From Paraburkholderia podalyriae (GTDB lineage Bacteria; Pseudomonadota; Gammaproteobacteria; Burkholderiales; Burkholderiaceae): DNA of 64,000 bases. Each line of letters begins with the position of its first letter. The stretch's first letter is position 1. The translations under genes and the position numbers were made by a program. This document shows, piece after piece, positions 1-8,951 of the stretch. The DNA lies in the NCBI RefSeq assembly GCF_014397785.1, contig NZ_VZQQ01000020.1, positions 62,001 through 126,000 on the forward strand. The letters are read 5' to 3'. Under the pieces are notes generated by a model. That model had not been told where the DNA came from. It did no database searches and saw nothing but the letters and a program-made list of their open reading frames with translations.

Positions 1-459
1 ATGACCGCCGCGTTGTTCGTCTACATGTTGATGCAGCCGGCGTTCGGCGCGTTGTCGGACCGCATCGGGCGGCGCCGCTCGATGCTGTGTTTCGGCCTGT
101 TCGCGACCCTCGGCACGGTGCCGCTGCTGCATGCGCTGAAAGACGTGACGAGCCCGTATGCGGCCTTCGCGTTGGTCGTGGTGGCGCTCGCGATCGTCAG
201 CTTCTATACGTCGATCAGCGGCCTGATCAAGGCGGAAATGTTCCCGCCACAAGTGCGCGCGCTCGGAGTGGGCTTGTCGTATGCGGTCGCGAACGCGATC
301 TTCGGCGGCTCGGCGGAATACGTCGCGCTGTGGTTGAAGCAGGCCAACGTCGAGTCGATGTTTTTCTGGTACGTGACGGCGATGTGCGCGATCGCGGGCC
401 TCGTGTCGTTGCGCATGCGCGATCCGTCGACGCAAGGGTATTTGCGGCACGAGCCTTGA
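1..459 (+). CDS. kgtP: Alpha-ketoglutarate permease, C-terminal part (truncated by window edge)
   Basis: These 152 residues are the last third of a metabolite:H+ symporter of the major facilitator superfamily. KgtP imports 2-oxoglutarate across the inner membrane. The sequence carries the loop motif GALSDRIGRRRSML between membrane segments and the run AEMFPPQVRALGVG, followed by SYAVANAIFGGSAEY. All of these closely match E. coli KgtP as I remember it. About four membrane segments are visible and a short polar tail ends at the TGA. The ATG at base 1 is an internal methionine, because family members are about 430 residues long and continue upstream of this point. Family assignment is strong; the exact substrate is inferred from similarity. 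Confidence 0.87.
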   Translation: MTAALFVYMLMQPAFGALSDRIGRRRSMLCFGLFATLGTVPLLHALKDVTSPYAAFALVVVALAIVSFYTSISGLIKAEMFPPQVRALGVGLSYAVANAIFGGSAEYVALWLKQANVESMFFWYVTAMCAIAGLVSLRMRDPSTQGYLRHEP

Positions 460-557
460 GCGGGCAGGGGGCGCGAATCGTCGTGCGTGGCACGTTTCAT
501 CTCACGACGTTCCGGGTTCCCCAAGTATGCAACTGATCGCGCAGGCTCTCCGCCTGC

Positions 558-1688
558 TCACAGACGCTCGCGCAATTTCACCCGCTCGTGCCGTTCGCTG
601 ACCAGTTCGTTGACGAACTCCTTGACCGCCGCGGCCTGATCCGCGGCGACTACTGGCGCGGCCGCGACGACCGCGACCGCGGCGGCTGCCGCATCGGTCG
701 CGACGCTGGCGACCGAGCGCCGTGCCCGCAGCGCCGCGCGCGCGAGCATCGCCAGATGGTAGTAGAGCCGCGCGCTCAATCCATAGCGGTAGGCGAACAG
801 ATGCGCGAGCGCGACTTGCAGGCCCGCGCGCGGCTGGCCGTTGCGCGCGTGAATCGACACGACGATCGGTGCAAGCCGCCGCAGCGCGAGCCGCCGTGAC
901 GGCTCCAGTCGCGCCGGCAGCTCGAGCGATGTCAAGAACGCATAGGCGCTCAGCGATGCGGCCATCCTGGTGCCGCGCGTGCCGTGCGAGATCGACGTCG
1001 CGGTCTTCCGATAGACCGACACATAGTCGTGCAGATAAAACACCTCGCGCGCGGCAAGGCATAGCTGAGTGCCGAACACGTAGTCGCAGCACACGCCGTA
1101 CCGCTCGTCGTAACCGATCCGCTTGACCAGCCGCGCATCGGCCATCCAGCCATTGTTCGGAAACATCTGGAGCAGGCCGGTGCGGCCCGCGAGCGGCTGC
1201 AGACCCTCGCTGGCCTTGGTGCGCCGGAATGCCGCGTTCAGGCGCACGCTCGCGTCGAGGTCGATCTCCCCGTCGTCATCCGCTTCGTACTGAGCGCCGA
1301 ATGCCGCATCGAGGCGCGGATAGCGCTGCCATAGCGACACGAGTTTGTCGACGGCATCGCTCGTCAATAGATCGTCGTCGTGGATCAGCAGGATCTTGTC
1401 GCCGCGCGCCCACGCGAACAGGCTCGACACATTGCGCGCCTGCCCAAGCGGCGGTTCGTGCTTCTCGTAGCGAACGCGCGGCTCGTCGCGGTAACGCTGC
1501 GCGATCAATTGCCGTGAGCGCGCGTCCGTCGAATCGTCGCCAATCAGGATTTCCAGATGCCGATAGTTTTGCGCGAGGCACGAGTCGATGCATTCGACGA
1601 GCAGCTCGGGACGATTGCACGTGGGCACGCAGATGGAGACATGGGCGACGGGCGCATGGACGAGCGGAGAACTTGATGCAATGGACAT
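558..1688 (-). CDS. Family 2 glycosyltransferase
   Basis: This 376-residue protein begins its GT-A fold around residue 17 with SICVPTCNRPELL, followed by IGDDSTD and then LIHDDDLLT, the acidic metal and nucleotide-sugar binding motif. It should transfer a sugar to a surface glycan or lipid in the cytoplasm; donor and acceptor cannot be told from sequence. The last 60 residues are alanine-rich and then charged, and look like a linker or helical tail rather than a second enzyme. It stands alone, convergent with the kgtP end. The ATG at 1688 is preceded by AAAGGCG at reasonable spacing. The family is clear and the role unknown. Confidence 0.8.
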   Translation of the reverse strand: MSIASSSPLVHAPVAHVSICVPTCNRPELLVECIDSCLAQNYRHLEILIGDDSTDARSRQLIAQRYRDEPRVRYEKHEPPLGQARNVSSLFAWARGDKILLIHDDDLLTSDAVDKLVSLWQRYPRLDAAFGAQYEADDDGEIDLDASVRLNAAFRRTKASEGLQPLAGRTGLLQMFPNNGWMADARLVKRIGYDERYGVCCDYVFGTQLCLAAREVFYLHDYVSVYRKTATSISHGTRGTRMAASLSAYAFLTSLELPARLEPSRRLALRRLAPIVVSIHARNGQPRAGLQVALAHLFAYRYGLSARLYYHLAMLARAALRARRSVASVATDAAAAAVAVVAAAPVVAADQAAAVKEFVNELVSERHERVKLRERL

Positions 1689-1915
1689 GGATGACGCCTT
1701 TTATCGATCGGAAGCGGCATAAAGCGGCAGAAAGCGGGCAGCCAGTCGCACGGCGCATAGCTTGCTGTTAGCAGCAAAATAGTCCAAGGCGCGGAAAAAA
1801 TATTCGGTAAAAATGAGGAAGAAATGTTTGCTTACAGAAAGGTACTGGAAGGCGAAATGTGATGCGGCCTGGGTGCAGCGCGCAGCCAGGCCGTTTCGGG
1901 ACGGGGTTTATCCGC

Positions 1916-2143
1916 TCAACTGACCGACGGTTCGCCCTCACCGGGCTTTTTGCCGGGACGGTCGGCGGGGGATTGCTTGCGGCCTTCGTCGCCGCGCTCG
2001 GGCATCTTGCTCTTGGGGTTGTCGCTATGCACTGCATGGTGCGGGTGTGCGAGGTCCTCGGTTTGGGTGCCGGCCTGGTTTTTTGATTCGTTTTTGGTCG
2101 CGTTTTCCGCTTCGCCCCCGGATTTTTCCGTCGTTTTGCTCAT
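1916..2143 (-). CDS. Small hydrophilic hypothetical protein (75 aa)
   Basis: The protein starts MSKTTEKSGGEAEN and is almost entirely polar: rich in Lys, Glu, Gly, Ser, Pro and Asn, with no hydrophobic segment. It is therefore probably soluble and disordered, as is common for stress-related or hypothetical Burkholderia proteins. I chose the ATG at 2143 because it follows an AGGAG site at good spacing; a longer reading upstream adds a cysteine- and arginine-rich stretch without such a site. It lies alone, downstream of the MFS exporter gene on the same strand. I do not recognise a family. Confidence 0.55.
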   Translation of the reverse strand: MSKTTEKSGGEAENATKNESKNQAGTQTEDLAHPHHAVHSDNPKSKMPERGDEGRKQSPADRPGKKPGEGEPSVS

Positions 2144-2275
2144 CGCTGCTCTCCTGCAGAAGAAGAAGACACACGTCAGCAGCAAGTCGCGGACCCGGAC
2201 GGGTGGCAAACAAACGTTTCGCGCTCAGGCAGTCGCGTGGCGCGGCCTGCCGCCCGCGATGGAATCACCCGCGTC

Positions 2276-3676
2276 TCAACGCCCTGTGCCCGGCGCAGCC
2301 TGGCCGCGAATCACGCGCGTGCCCGACGCGCAGTCGAGATGGCGGAAGATCCAGGCGGACACCAGCGTGATCACGCCGACGCACACGAACGCGAGCCGGA
2401 AGCCGAGTTCCGCCGAGCCCCACTGCGCCGCGAACAGATTGACGAGCCCGCCGCCGATCGACACGCCGAGTCCGATCGCCAGCATCTGCACCATCGAAAA
2501 GAGGCTGTTGCCGCTGCCCGCGTCTTCGTGCGACAGATCCTTCAGCGTGACACTGTTCATCGCCGCGAACTGCATCGAGTTGGCCGCGCCGAATGCCGCG
2601 AGGATCGCGATTTCGATCACGAGCGGTGTGCCGCGCGAGATCAGCGATAACGCGACGATCGCCGAGCCGACGATGATCGTGTTGACGAGCAGGAACGTGT
2701 CATAGCCGAAGCGGCGCACGAGCGGCGCGATCCAGCGTTTGGCGAGCGTGCCGGCGAGCGCCGCGGGCAGCATCATCAGACCGGAGTGCAGCGGCGAGTA
2801 GCCGAGCTGCAGTTGCAGCAACAGCGGCACGAGGAACGGCACCGCGCTCGAACCGACCCGGCATACGAGGTTGCCGATCAGGCCAACGCTGAAGTTCGGC
2901 TCGCCGAACAGCGACAGCTTGAACAGCGGATCGCGGCGGTTTCTCGCGTACGGAACGTAGGCGAGCGCGCTGGCGACGGCCAAAGCGAATAGCCCGGCCG
3001 ACCATGCCGTGCGATGCGACGGGACCGGCGCGTCGATGGCGAGCGAAAAAGCGATCATGCACAGCGACAGCAGCGCGCAGCCGATCACATCGAATGGGGG
3101 CGCCTGCGCTTCGTCATGCGACGGCAGAAAGCGGTGCACCGCGTACAGACCGAGTGCGCCGATCGGCACGTTGATCAGAAAGATCCAGTGCCAGCTGATC
3201 GCCTGCACGAACCAGCCGCCGAGCGTCGGCCCGGCGATCGGCCCGAGCTGGCCCGCGATCGAAATGAACGCGAGCGCCGACACGTATTGCTCGCCCGACA
3301 CGCTGCGCAACACCGCGAGCCGTCCGATCGGCAGCAGCATCGAGCCGCCGAGGCCTTGCAGCACGCGCGCCATCACGAGCTGGCCGAGCGTGTGCGCGCT
3401 CGAGCAGCAGATCGAGCCGAGCACGAACACCAGAATGGCGGCGAAATAGACGCGGCGGGTGCCGAAGCGGTCGGCAAGCCAGCCGGAGGCGGGCGTCAGC
3501 ATCGCCATTGTCAGTGTGTAGGCGACGACGACCGGTTGCATCGCGAGCGGCGCGACCTGCAGGCTGTTGGCGATCGACGGCAGCGCGGTGTTGACGATCG
3601 TCGTGTCGAGCGACTGCATGAAGAAGCCGGCGGCGACGATCCACAGCAGGGCGGTCTGAGAGGAATCCTTGGTCAT
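2276..3676 (-). CDS. MdtD/HsrA-like multidrug exporter, MFS DHA2 family
   Basis: This 466-residue inner-membrane drug:H+ antiporter has the N-terminal stretch FFMQSLDTTIVNTALPSIA, the motif GWLADRFGTRR and the motif C region PTLGGWF followed by SWHWIFLINVPIG. These are hallmarks of the 14-helix DHA2 family, and it resembles E. coli MdtD throughout. The start at 3676 (MTKDSSQ) is preferred; a longer in-frame reading to 3784 adds an arginine- and proline-rich extension unlike the family. It diverges from the LysR gene at 3837, so that regulator may control it across the 160-base spacer. Substrate is unknown. Confidence 0.85.
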   Translation of the reverse strand: MTKDSSQTALLWIVAAGFFMQSLDTTIVNTALPSIANSLQVAPLAMQPVVVAYTLTMAMLTPASGWLADRFGTRRVYFAAILVFVLGSICCSSAHTLGQLVMARVLQGLGGSMLLPIGRLAVLRSVSGEQYVSALAFISIAGQLGPIAGPTLGGWFVQAISWHWIFLINVPIGALGLYAVHRFLPSHDEAQAPPFDVIGCALLSLCMIAFSLAIDAPVPSHRTAWSAGLFALAVASALAYVPYARNRRDPLFKLSLFGEPNFSVGLIGNLVCRVGSSAVPFLVPLLLQLQLGYSPLHSGLMMLPAALAGTLAKRWIAPLVRRFGYDTFLLVNTIIVGSAIVALSLISRGTPLVIEIAILAAFGAANSMQFAAMNSVTLKDLSHEDAGSGNSLFSMVQMLAIGLGVSIGGGLVNLFAAQWGSAELGFRLAFVCVGVITLVSAWIFRHLDCASGTRVIRGQAAPGTGR

Positions 3677-3836
3677 GTTTTCGACAGCGGGCGCGGCGGC
3701 AAAGCGCCGCCAGAGCAGGGGCAAGCGCGGGGGCAAGCGGAATTCCGTTATCTTATGGACATCGTCGTCAATCGGGAACCCCACTAGGCTTGCTGACTGT
3801 CATCGACAACGCCGATAAGCAGCGCGACAATCACGC

Positions 3837-4697
3837 ATGCTCAATCCAATCTGGCTCAAGACCTTCTCGACCGTCGCGGCCTGTCATAGCTTCACCGAAG
3901 CGGGGCGGCGACTCGACCTGACGCAGTCGAGCGTCAGCGAACATATCCGGCGCCTCGAACAGAGCGTGGGCCGGCGCCTGTTCGTGCGCGATACCCATTC
4001 GCTCGCAATGACGCCCGACGGCGAAGCGATGCTCGCGCATGCGAGCGTGATTCTGCAGGCGCTGGCGCGCGCGGAATCGCAGTTTCGCGCGCCGCGTCTG
4101 AAAGGGCGCGTGCGGCTCGGTTCATCGGACGACATCGCGCTCGGCCCGCTGCCGACCGTGCTGGCGGCGTTTCGCAACGCGCATCCCGACGTCGAGCTCG
4201 AAATCACGATCGGCATGACCGGCAGGCTCTACGAACGGCTCGACGCCGGCGCGATCGATCTGCTGGTCGGCAAGCGCCGGCTCGGCGACCGGCGCGGCGT
4301 GCCGCTCTTCACCGGGCGGCTCGAATGGCTCGCGCGGACCGGCACGCTCGTCGATCTGAGCCAGCCGCTGCCGCTGATTCTGGTCGCCGAGCCGAGCGTG
4401 ACGCGCGCGGTCGTGCTCGATGCGCTCGCCGAAGCCGGCGCGAGCTGGCAGATCGTCTGCACGAGCAGCAGTCATTCCGGCTGTATCGCGGCCGCGCGCG
4501 GCGGACTCGGCATCACCGTGCGGCCGCAGTATCTGGCCGCGCGCGGGCTTGCACCGCCGTTGAATGCGGCCGGACTGCCGACGTTGCCGTCGGTGGAATT
4601 CATCGCGCTCGCGGCGAAGCGCTTGAGCCGCCCGGCGGGCACGCTGCTGCAGTTGCTGCATGACAGCGATCTGCGCGGGTCGTGGGTGGGTGAGTGA
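3837..4697 (+). CDS. LysR-family transcriptional regulator
   Basis: The 286-residue protein has an N-terminal winged helix-turn-helix at about residues 3-60, including SFTEAGRRLDLTQSSVS and then IRRLEQSVGRRLF. A type 2 periplasmic-binding-like effector domain follows from about residue 90. It is divergently transcribed from the MdtD-like exporter gene, the usual arrangement for a LysR regulator and its target, so local control of the exporter is a reasonable inference. The effector is unknown. The ATG at 3837 is the natural start because the helix-turn-helix begins immediately after it. Confidence 0.85.
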   Translation: MLNPIWLKTFSTVAACHSFTEAGRRLDLTQSSVSEHIRRLEQSVGRRLFVRDTHSLAMTPDGEAMLAHASVILQALARAESQFRAPRLKGRVRLGSSDDIALGPLPTVLAAFRNAHPDVELEITIGMTGRLYERLDAGAIDLLVGKRRLGDRRGVPLFTGRLEWLARTGTLVDLSQPLPLILVAEPSVTRAVVLDALAEAGASWQIVCTSSSHSGCIAAARGGLGITVRPQYLAARGLAPPLNAAGLPTLPSVEFIALAAKRLSRPAGTLLQLLHDSDLRGSWVGE

Positions 4698-4754
4698 GGC
4701 GGGCAAAGCGCGCCGCTCAATGCTGCCGCTAAATGCCGCCGCTTATGCCGCCGC

Positions 4755-5192
4755 TTATGCCGGCATTTTCCGGAACGAGATCGCAAAGCGGTTCCATGCA
4801 TTGATCGCCGCTACGAGCAGCGTCAGGTCGACCAGCTCCTCGTCGCTGAAATGAGGCCGCACCGCTTGCCATACCGCATCGGGCACGTGATCGTGCGACA
4901 CCAGCGTGAGCGCTTCAGTCCACTCGAGCGCCGCGCGTTCGCGGTCCGTGAAGAACGGTGTTTCGCGCCACACGACGACGGTCGCCAGACGCCGCTCGGT
5001 TTCGCCGCCTTTGCGGGCGTCGCTCGTGTGCATGTCGACGCAATACGCGCAGCCGTTGATCTGCGACGCGCGCAGCCTAACCAGTTCGGTCAGCGGTTTT
5101 TCGAGCGCCGACTTGCCGATGCGCTCTTCGACGCCGAGCAGCGATTTGATCGCAGCGGGGTTGGCTTTGTAGAAGTCGAGACGTTGTTCCAT
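4755..5192 (-). CDS. AhpD-like / carboxymuconolactone decarboxylase-family protein
   Basis: This 145-residue protein has the family's redox motif in INGCAYCVDMHT: two cysteines separated by two residues, with the histidine four residues after the second. Such proteins act as alkylhydroperoxidase-like thiol antioxidants in the cytoplasm. The start MEQRLDFY at 5192 follows an AGGAG site; the longer reading to 5228 lacks one. It stands alone, convergent with the LysR gene and divergent from the NADP reductase gene at 5435, which would suit a shared redox role, though that is only inference. Confidence 0.83.
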   Translation of the reverse strand: MEQRLDFYKANPAAIKSLLGVEERIGKSALEKPLTELVRLRASQINGCAYCVDMHTSDARKGGETERRLATVVVWRETPFFTDRERAALEWTEALTLVSHDHVPDAVWQAVRPHFSDEELVDLTLLVAAINAWNRFAISFRKMPA

Positions 5193-5434
5193 GATGGGCT
5201 CCTGAACGGGTGAGACGATGCGGTGCATCGGGTAGTTGTCAGCTTAGTCCGCGGTTTGGATGATAAAAATGGCCGATTTCAGATTTTTTCAGGTAGCCAC
5301 TTTCGGATGCCGGGCGCGCGTGCCGAGCATCCTTACCGTCGACAATGACATCGTTGCCGCGTGTGGGCCGATTCGGTATGGTGGGTCATCAATTCTTGCT
5401 TTGCGCCTCCCACCGTGATCCGGAGACCTGCGCC

Positions 5435-6493
5435 ATGACCGTTGCCGCCAATCCTTCTGCTCCGCCCACCTCGCCGATCCGCACCGATGTGCTGATCGTC
5501 GGCGCCGGTCCCGTGGGTCTGTTCGCGGCATTCGAGGCCGGCGTGATCGGCGTCACCTGTCAGATCGTCGACATACTCGGCCGCGTCGGTGGACAGTGCA
5601 TCGAGCTGTATCCCGACAAGCCGATCTACGACATCCCCGCCATTACGTCTTGCACCGCGCGCGAACTGGTCGAACGGCTGCTCGCGCAGTGCAAGCCGTT
5701 CGATGTGCCGATTCATCTGGAACAGCGCGTCGAAACAGTCGAGCAGCGCGACGACGGACGCTGGACAGTGCGCACGCAGCGCGGCCTCGTGTTCGACGTC
5801 GCGGCGATCCTGCTCGGCGCCGGCAATGGCGCGTTCGTTCCGCAAAAGCTCACGCTCCCCGAGGCCGGGCCGCTCGAAACGCGTCACGTGCACTACAGTG
5901 TGCCGCGCCTCGCGGACTTTGCCGACAAAAACGTGGTCGTCGCGGGCGGCGGCGATTCGGCGCTCGACTGGGCGCTGGCATTACGCAAGGTCGCGCGGCG
6001 CGTGACCCTCGTGCATCGGCGCGCGGGCTTCAGCGCGGCCGATTCGAGCGTCGAACTGATGCGGCGCGCGGTCGACGCGGGCGAGATGGACTTCATCGTC
6101 GGCGGAATCGCGGCGCTCGACGTGACAGACGGCGCGCTGCGTTCGCTGACGCTGCGGCAGATCGGCGGTGAGACGCAACTCGAAGCCGAGCATCTGATCG
6201 CGCTGTATGGACTCGTTGCCGATCTCGGTCCGATCGCGCAATGGGGACTGACGATTCACGGCGGCCGGGTCGACGTCGATACATCGAACTATGAAAGCTC
6301 GCGGCCGGGCATCTTTGCGGTCGGCGACATCGCGAACTATCCGAACAAGCAGAAGCTGATCCTGTCGGGCTTTCACGAGGCGTCGCTCGCACTGCGCAAG
6401 GCGTACGAGTACGCGTATCCCGACAAAAAGCGTGTGCACGTCCATTCGAGCTACGACGCGAAGCTCGCGGAAAAGATCGGCGCGGCGGGTTGA
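5435..6493 (+). CDS. Ferredoxin/flavodoxin--NADP+ reductase, thioredoxin-reductase type
   Basis: The protein is 352 residues from the ATG at 5435, which follows CGGAG. An FAD dinucleotide-binding motif (GAGPVGLFAAFEAG) lies near residue 22 and a second glycine-rich motif for NADPH (VAGGGDSALDWAL) near residue 170. The C-terminal FAD motif is FAVGDIANYPNKQKLILSG. No CxxC redox pair is visible between the two nucleotide motifs, which separates it from true thioredoxin reductases and points to the homodimeric TrxR-like ferredoxin-NADP reductases. It would supply or take electrons from ferredoxin or flavodoxin in the cytoplasm. It is transcribed alone. Confidence 0.82.
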   Translation: MTVAANPSAPPTSPIRTDVLIVGAGPVGLFAAFEAGVIGVTCQIVDILGRVGGQCIELYPDKPIYDIPAITSCTARELVERLLAQCKPFDVPIHLEQRVETVEQRDDGRWTVRTQRGLVFDVAAILLGAGNGAFVPQKLTLPEAGPLETRHVHYSVPRLADFADKNVVVAGGGDSALDWALALRKVARRVTLVHRRAGFSAADSSVELMRRAVDAGEMDFIVGGIAALDVTDGALRSLTLRQIGGETQLEAEHLIALYGLVADLGPIAQWGLTIHGGRVDVDTSNYESSRPGIFAVGDIANYPNKQKLILSGFHEASLALRKAYEYAYPDKKRVHVHSSYDAKLAEKIGAAG

Positions 6494-6859
6494 CTCGCGG
6501 CGGCCGCGGCGCTCGCGGCCTTGTCTTTCTTCGTGGCCTGATGGTGCCTGATCGCCGCCCGCCATCGCACCTTCGCGAGGCGAAAGTCGTGAATATCTTT
6601 TTCAATCGACAGGCCTGTTTTTCCTGACCAACGGCAAATCGGAGAGCCGAAACCGCAACGCGGCGACGCTATCCGTCATTGGCATTTAGCCATGGCGAGG
6701 CCCGCCGTTATGAGCTTTGCGCCTTATGGGCCGGGGCGCGCGCGCCGCTGGCGACGCATCCCGGCCCAGCCGTGGACCGCGCGACCGTTTGCGCGCCGGC
6801 TGTAGCGCCGGCCAGGCGCGAGGGTTGCTTCACACGAAAATTCCAATTGCGTGCCCGCC

Positions 6860-8833
6860 ATGACCCAGCTCCCTGTTTCTTCTTCCCGCGATTACTGCGA
6901 GCCCGCTCGAGTGCGGGCCGACGCTGTGCCGCCAGCGCCCGTCAGCGTCGATTATTTGTCGCTCGTACAGGCGATTTCGGACTATGCGATCTTTCTGCTC
7001 GATGCGAAAGGCAACATCGTCAGCTGGAATGCCGGCGCGCAGAAGCTGAAGGGCTACACGGAGAACGAGATCGTCGGCCAGCATTTCTCGCGCTTCTACG
7101 TCGAGGAGGCCGTCGCGCGCGGCTGGCCGACCTACGAGCTGGAACAGGCGGCGCTGACCGGCCGCTTCGAGGATGAAGGCTGGCGCGTGCGCAAAGACAG
7201 CACGACGTTCTGGGCGAACGTCGTGATCACCGCGATACGCAACCAGGCGGGCGAGGTCACGGGCTTCGCGAAGATCACGCGCGACCTGACCGCGCAGCGC
7301 GAATACCTCGAAGCGTTGCGGCAGAGCGAGGAGCGCTTCCGTCTGCTGGTCGATAGCGTGAAGGATTACGCGATCTTCATGCTCGATCCGCAAGGCTTCG
7401 TCGTGAGCTGGAATTCGGGCGCCGCGCGCATCAAGGGCTATACGCACGATGAAATCGTCGGCCGGCACTTCTCGTTGTTCTATGTGCCCGAGGAGGCGGC
7501 GGCCGGCAAGCCCGCGCGCGAGCTCGCGATCGCGCGGCAGATCGGCACCGTGGAAGACGAGGGCTGGCGGGTGCGCAAGGACGGCTCGACGTTCTGGGCC
7601 AACGTGATCATCACCGCCGTCTATGACGAATCGCGACACCTGCGCGGCTTCGCCAAGGTCACGCGCGATCTGACCGAGCGGCGCCGGCGCGAGGAACTCG
7701 AGCGCTCCGGTGAGCGCATGCGCGAATTTCTCGCGACGCTCGCGCACGAACTGCGCAATCCGCTCGCGCCGGTGCGCAACGCGATCGGCACGATGCAGAT
7801 GGAAACCAATCTGAGCCCGATGCTCGCGCGGGCGCGCGATCTGATCGATCGCCAGGTCGCGCACCTGACGCGGCTCGTCGACGATCTGCTCGATATCGGC
7901 CGCATCATGTCCGACAAGGTCGAGCTGCGTATTTCACGCGTCGATCTCGCCGAACTCGTCGCGCGCGCGGTCGAAGCGGCGCGGCCGTTCACCGACTCGC
8001 GCGGGCAGCGCGTGGTCGCGCATGTGCCCGACGCCCCCGTGATCATTCGCGGCGACATGACGCGGCTCGTGCAGGTGCTGCAAAACCTGCTGCACAACGC
8101 GTCGAAGTTTTCGCCGAACGGCAGCGTGATCGAAATGCAGGGCCGCGTCGACTTTCGCATGGCGGTGCTCGAAGTGCGCGACCCCGGCTGCGGCATTCCG
8201 GTGCGCTCGCTCGACAGGATCTTCGAGCTGTTCGCGCAGGAGAAAGACGGGCAAAACATCGGCGAGGGCGGACTGGGGATCGGCCTGACGCTGTGCAAGT
8301 CGCTCGTCGAGATGCATGGCGGCAGCATTGTCGCGAGCAGTGAAGGACTCGGGCTCGGCAGCACCTTCACGCTGAGTCTGCCGCTCGCATCCACGCTGTC
8401 CGACACCGCGGACAGCGACACGAGCGGTACCGCGCCGGACGTGCAGCCGTTGCGGATTCTCCTCGTCGACGACAATCGCGATTCGGCCGACAGCCTCGCG
8501 ATGCTGCTCGAACTGAAGGGCCACGAGGTGCGTATCGCCTACGAGGGCGAGCAGGCGCTGCAGATTGCGCCGCGCTTTTCGCCGCATCTCGCGCTGATCG
8601 ACATTGCGATGCCGAAGATGGATGGCTATGCGACGCTCGCGGCGATGCGCGCGCTGCCCGAAATGATCCGCACGATGTACGCGGCGATGACGGGCTTCGG
8701 TCATGCGAGCGATCTCGATCGCACCCGCAAGGCGGGTTTTCATGCGCACCTCGTGAAGCCAGTCGAGATGGCGGTCCTCGATGCGTTGCTCACGAAGGCG
8801 GATGGGCGCCTGAGCGGAAGCGCGGGGACGTAG
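6860..8833 (+). CDS. Hybrid sensor histidine kinase with two PAS domains and a receiver
   Basis: This 657-residue protein has no membrane segment, so it should sense a cytoplasmic signal. Domain order is PAS (about 35-150), PAS (about 165-285), HisKA with the phospho-acceptor box FLATLAHELRNPL, HATPase with LLHNASKFSP and GEGGLGIGLTL, and a C-terminal receiver starting ILLVDDNRDSAD with acceptor aspartate in ALIDIAMPKMDG. The two PAS units are strikingly alike (both have SWN, KGYT, EIVG and EDEGWRVRKD), implying an internal tandem duplication. A GTG at 6851 is an alternative start. No response regulator gene sits beside it; the downstream gene is metabolic. Confidence 0.88.
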   Translation: MTQLPVSSSRDYCEPARVRADAVPPAPVSVDYLSLVQAISDYAIFLLDAKGNIVSWNAGAQKLKGYTENEIVGQHFSRFYVEEAVARGWPTYELEQAALTGRFEDEGWRVRKDSTTFWANVVITAIRNQAGEVTGFAKITRDLTAQREYLEALRQSEERFRLLVDSVKDYAIFMLDPQGFVVSWNSGAARIKGYTHDEIVGRHFSLFYVPEEAAAGKPARELAIARQIGTVEDEGWRVRKDGSTFWANVIITAVYDESRHLRGFAKVTRDLTERRRREELERSGERMREFLATLAHELRNPLAPVRNAIGTMQMETNLSPMLARARDLIDRQVAHLTRLVDDLLDIGRIMSDKVELRISRVDLAELVARAVEAARPFTDSRGQRVVAHVPDAPVIIRGDMTRLVQVLQNLLHNASKFSPNGSVIEMQGRVDFRMAVLEVRDPGCGIPVRSLDRIFELFAQEKDGQNIGEGGLGIGLTLCKSLVEMHGGSIVASSEGLGLGSTFTLSLPLASTLSDTADSDTSGTAPDVQPLRILLVDDNRDSADSLAMLLELKGHEVRIAYEGEQALQIAPRFSPHLALIDIAMPKMDGYATLAAMRALPEMIRTMYAAMTGFGHASDLDRTRKAGFHAHLVKPVEMAVLDALLTKADGRLSGSAGT

Positions 8834-8951
8834 CCGCTTTTTGCTGCCGTGGGCTCCCCGGGGCGGGGCACGGTGCTTGCTCCGACTCAGCATACGTTGC
8901 GGTCCACCGCCACCCGGCGGGCCGAGGATCGAACCGGTGCGGGGAGGCACG

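Noticed and set aside
8834..8951. Longer start of the acyl-CoA dehydrogenase-like protein at 8841
   Set aside because: The extra residues are proline- and arginine-rich without a ribosome site, whereas the ATG at 8952 follows GGGGAGG.
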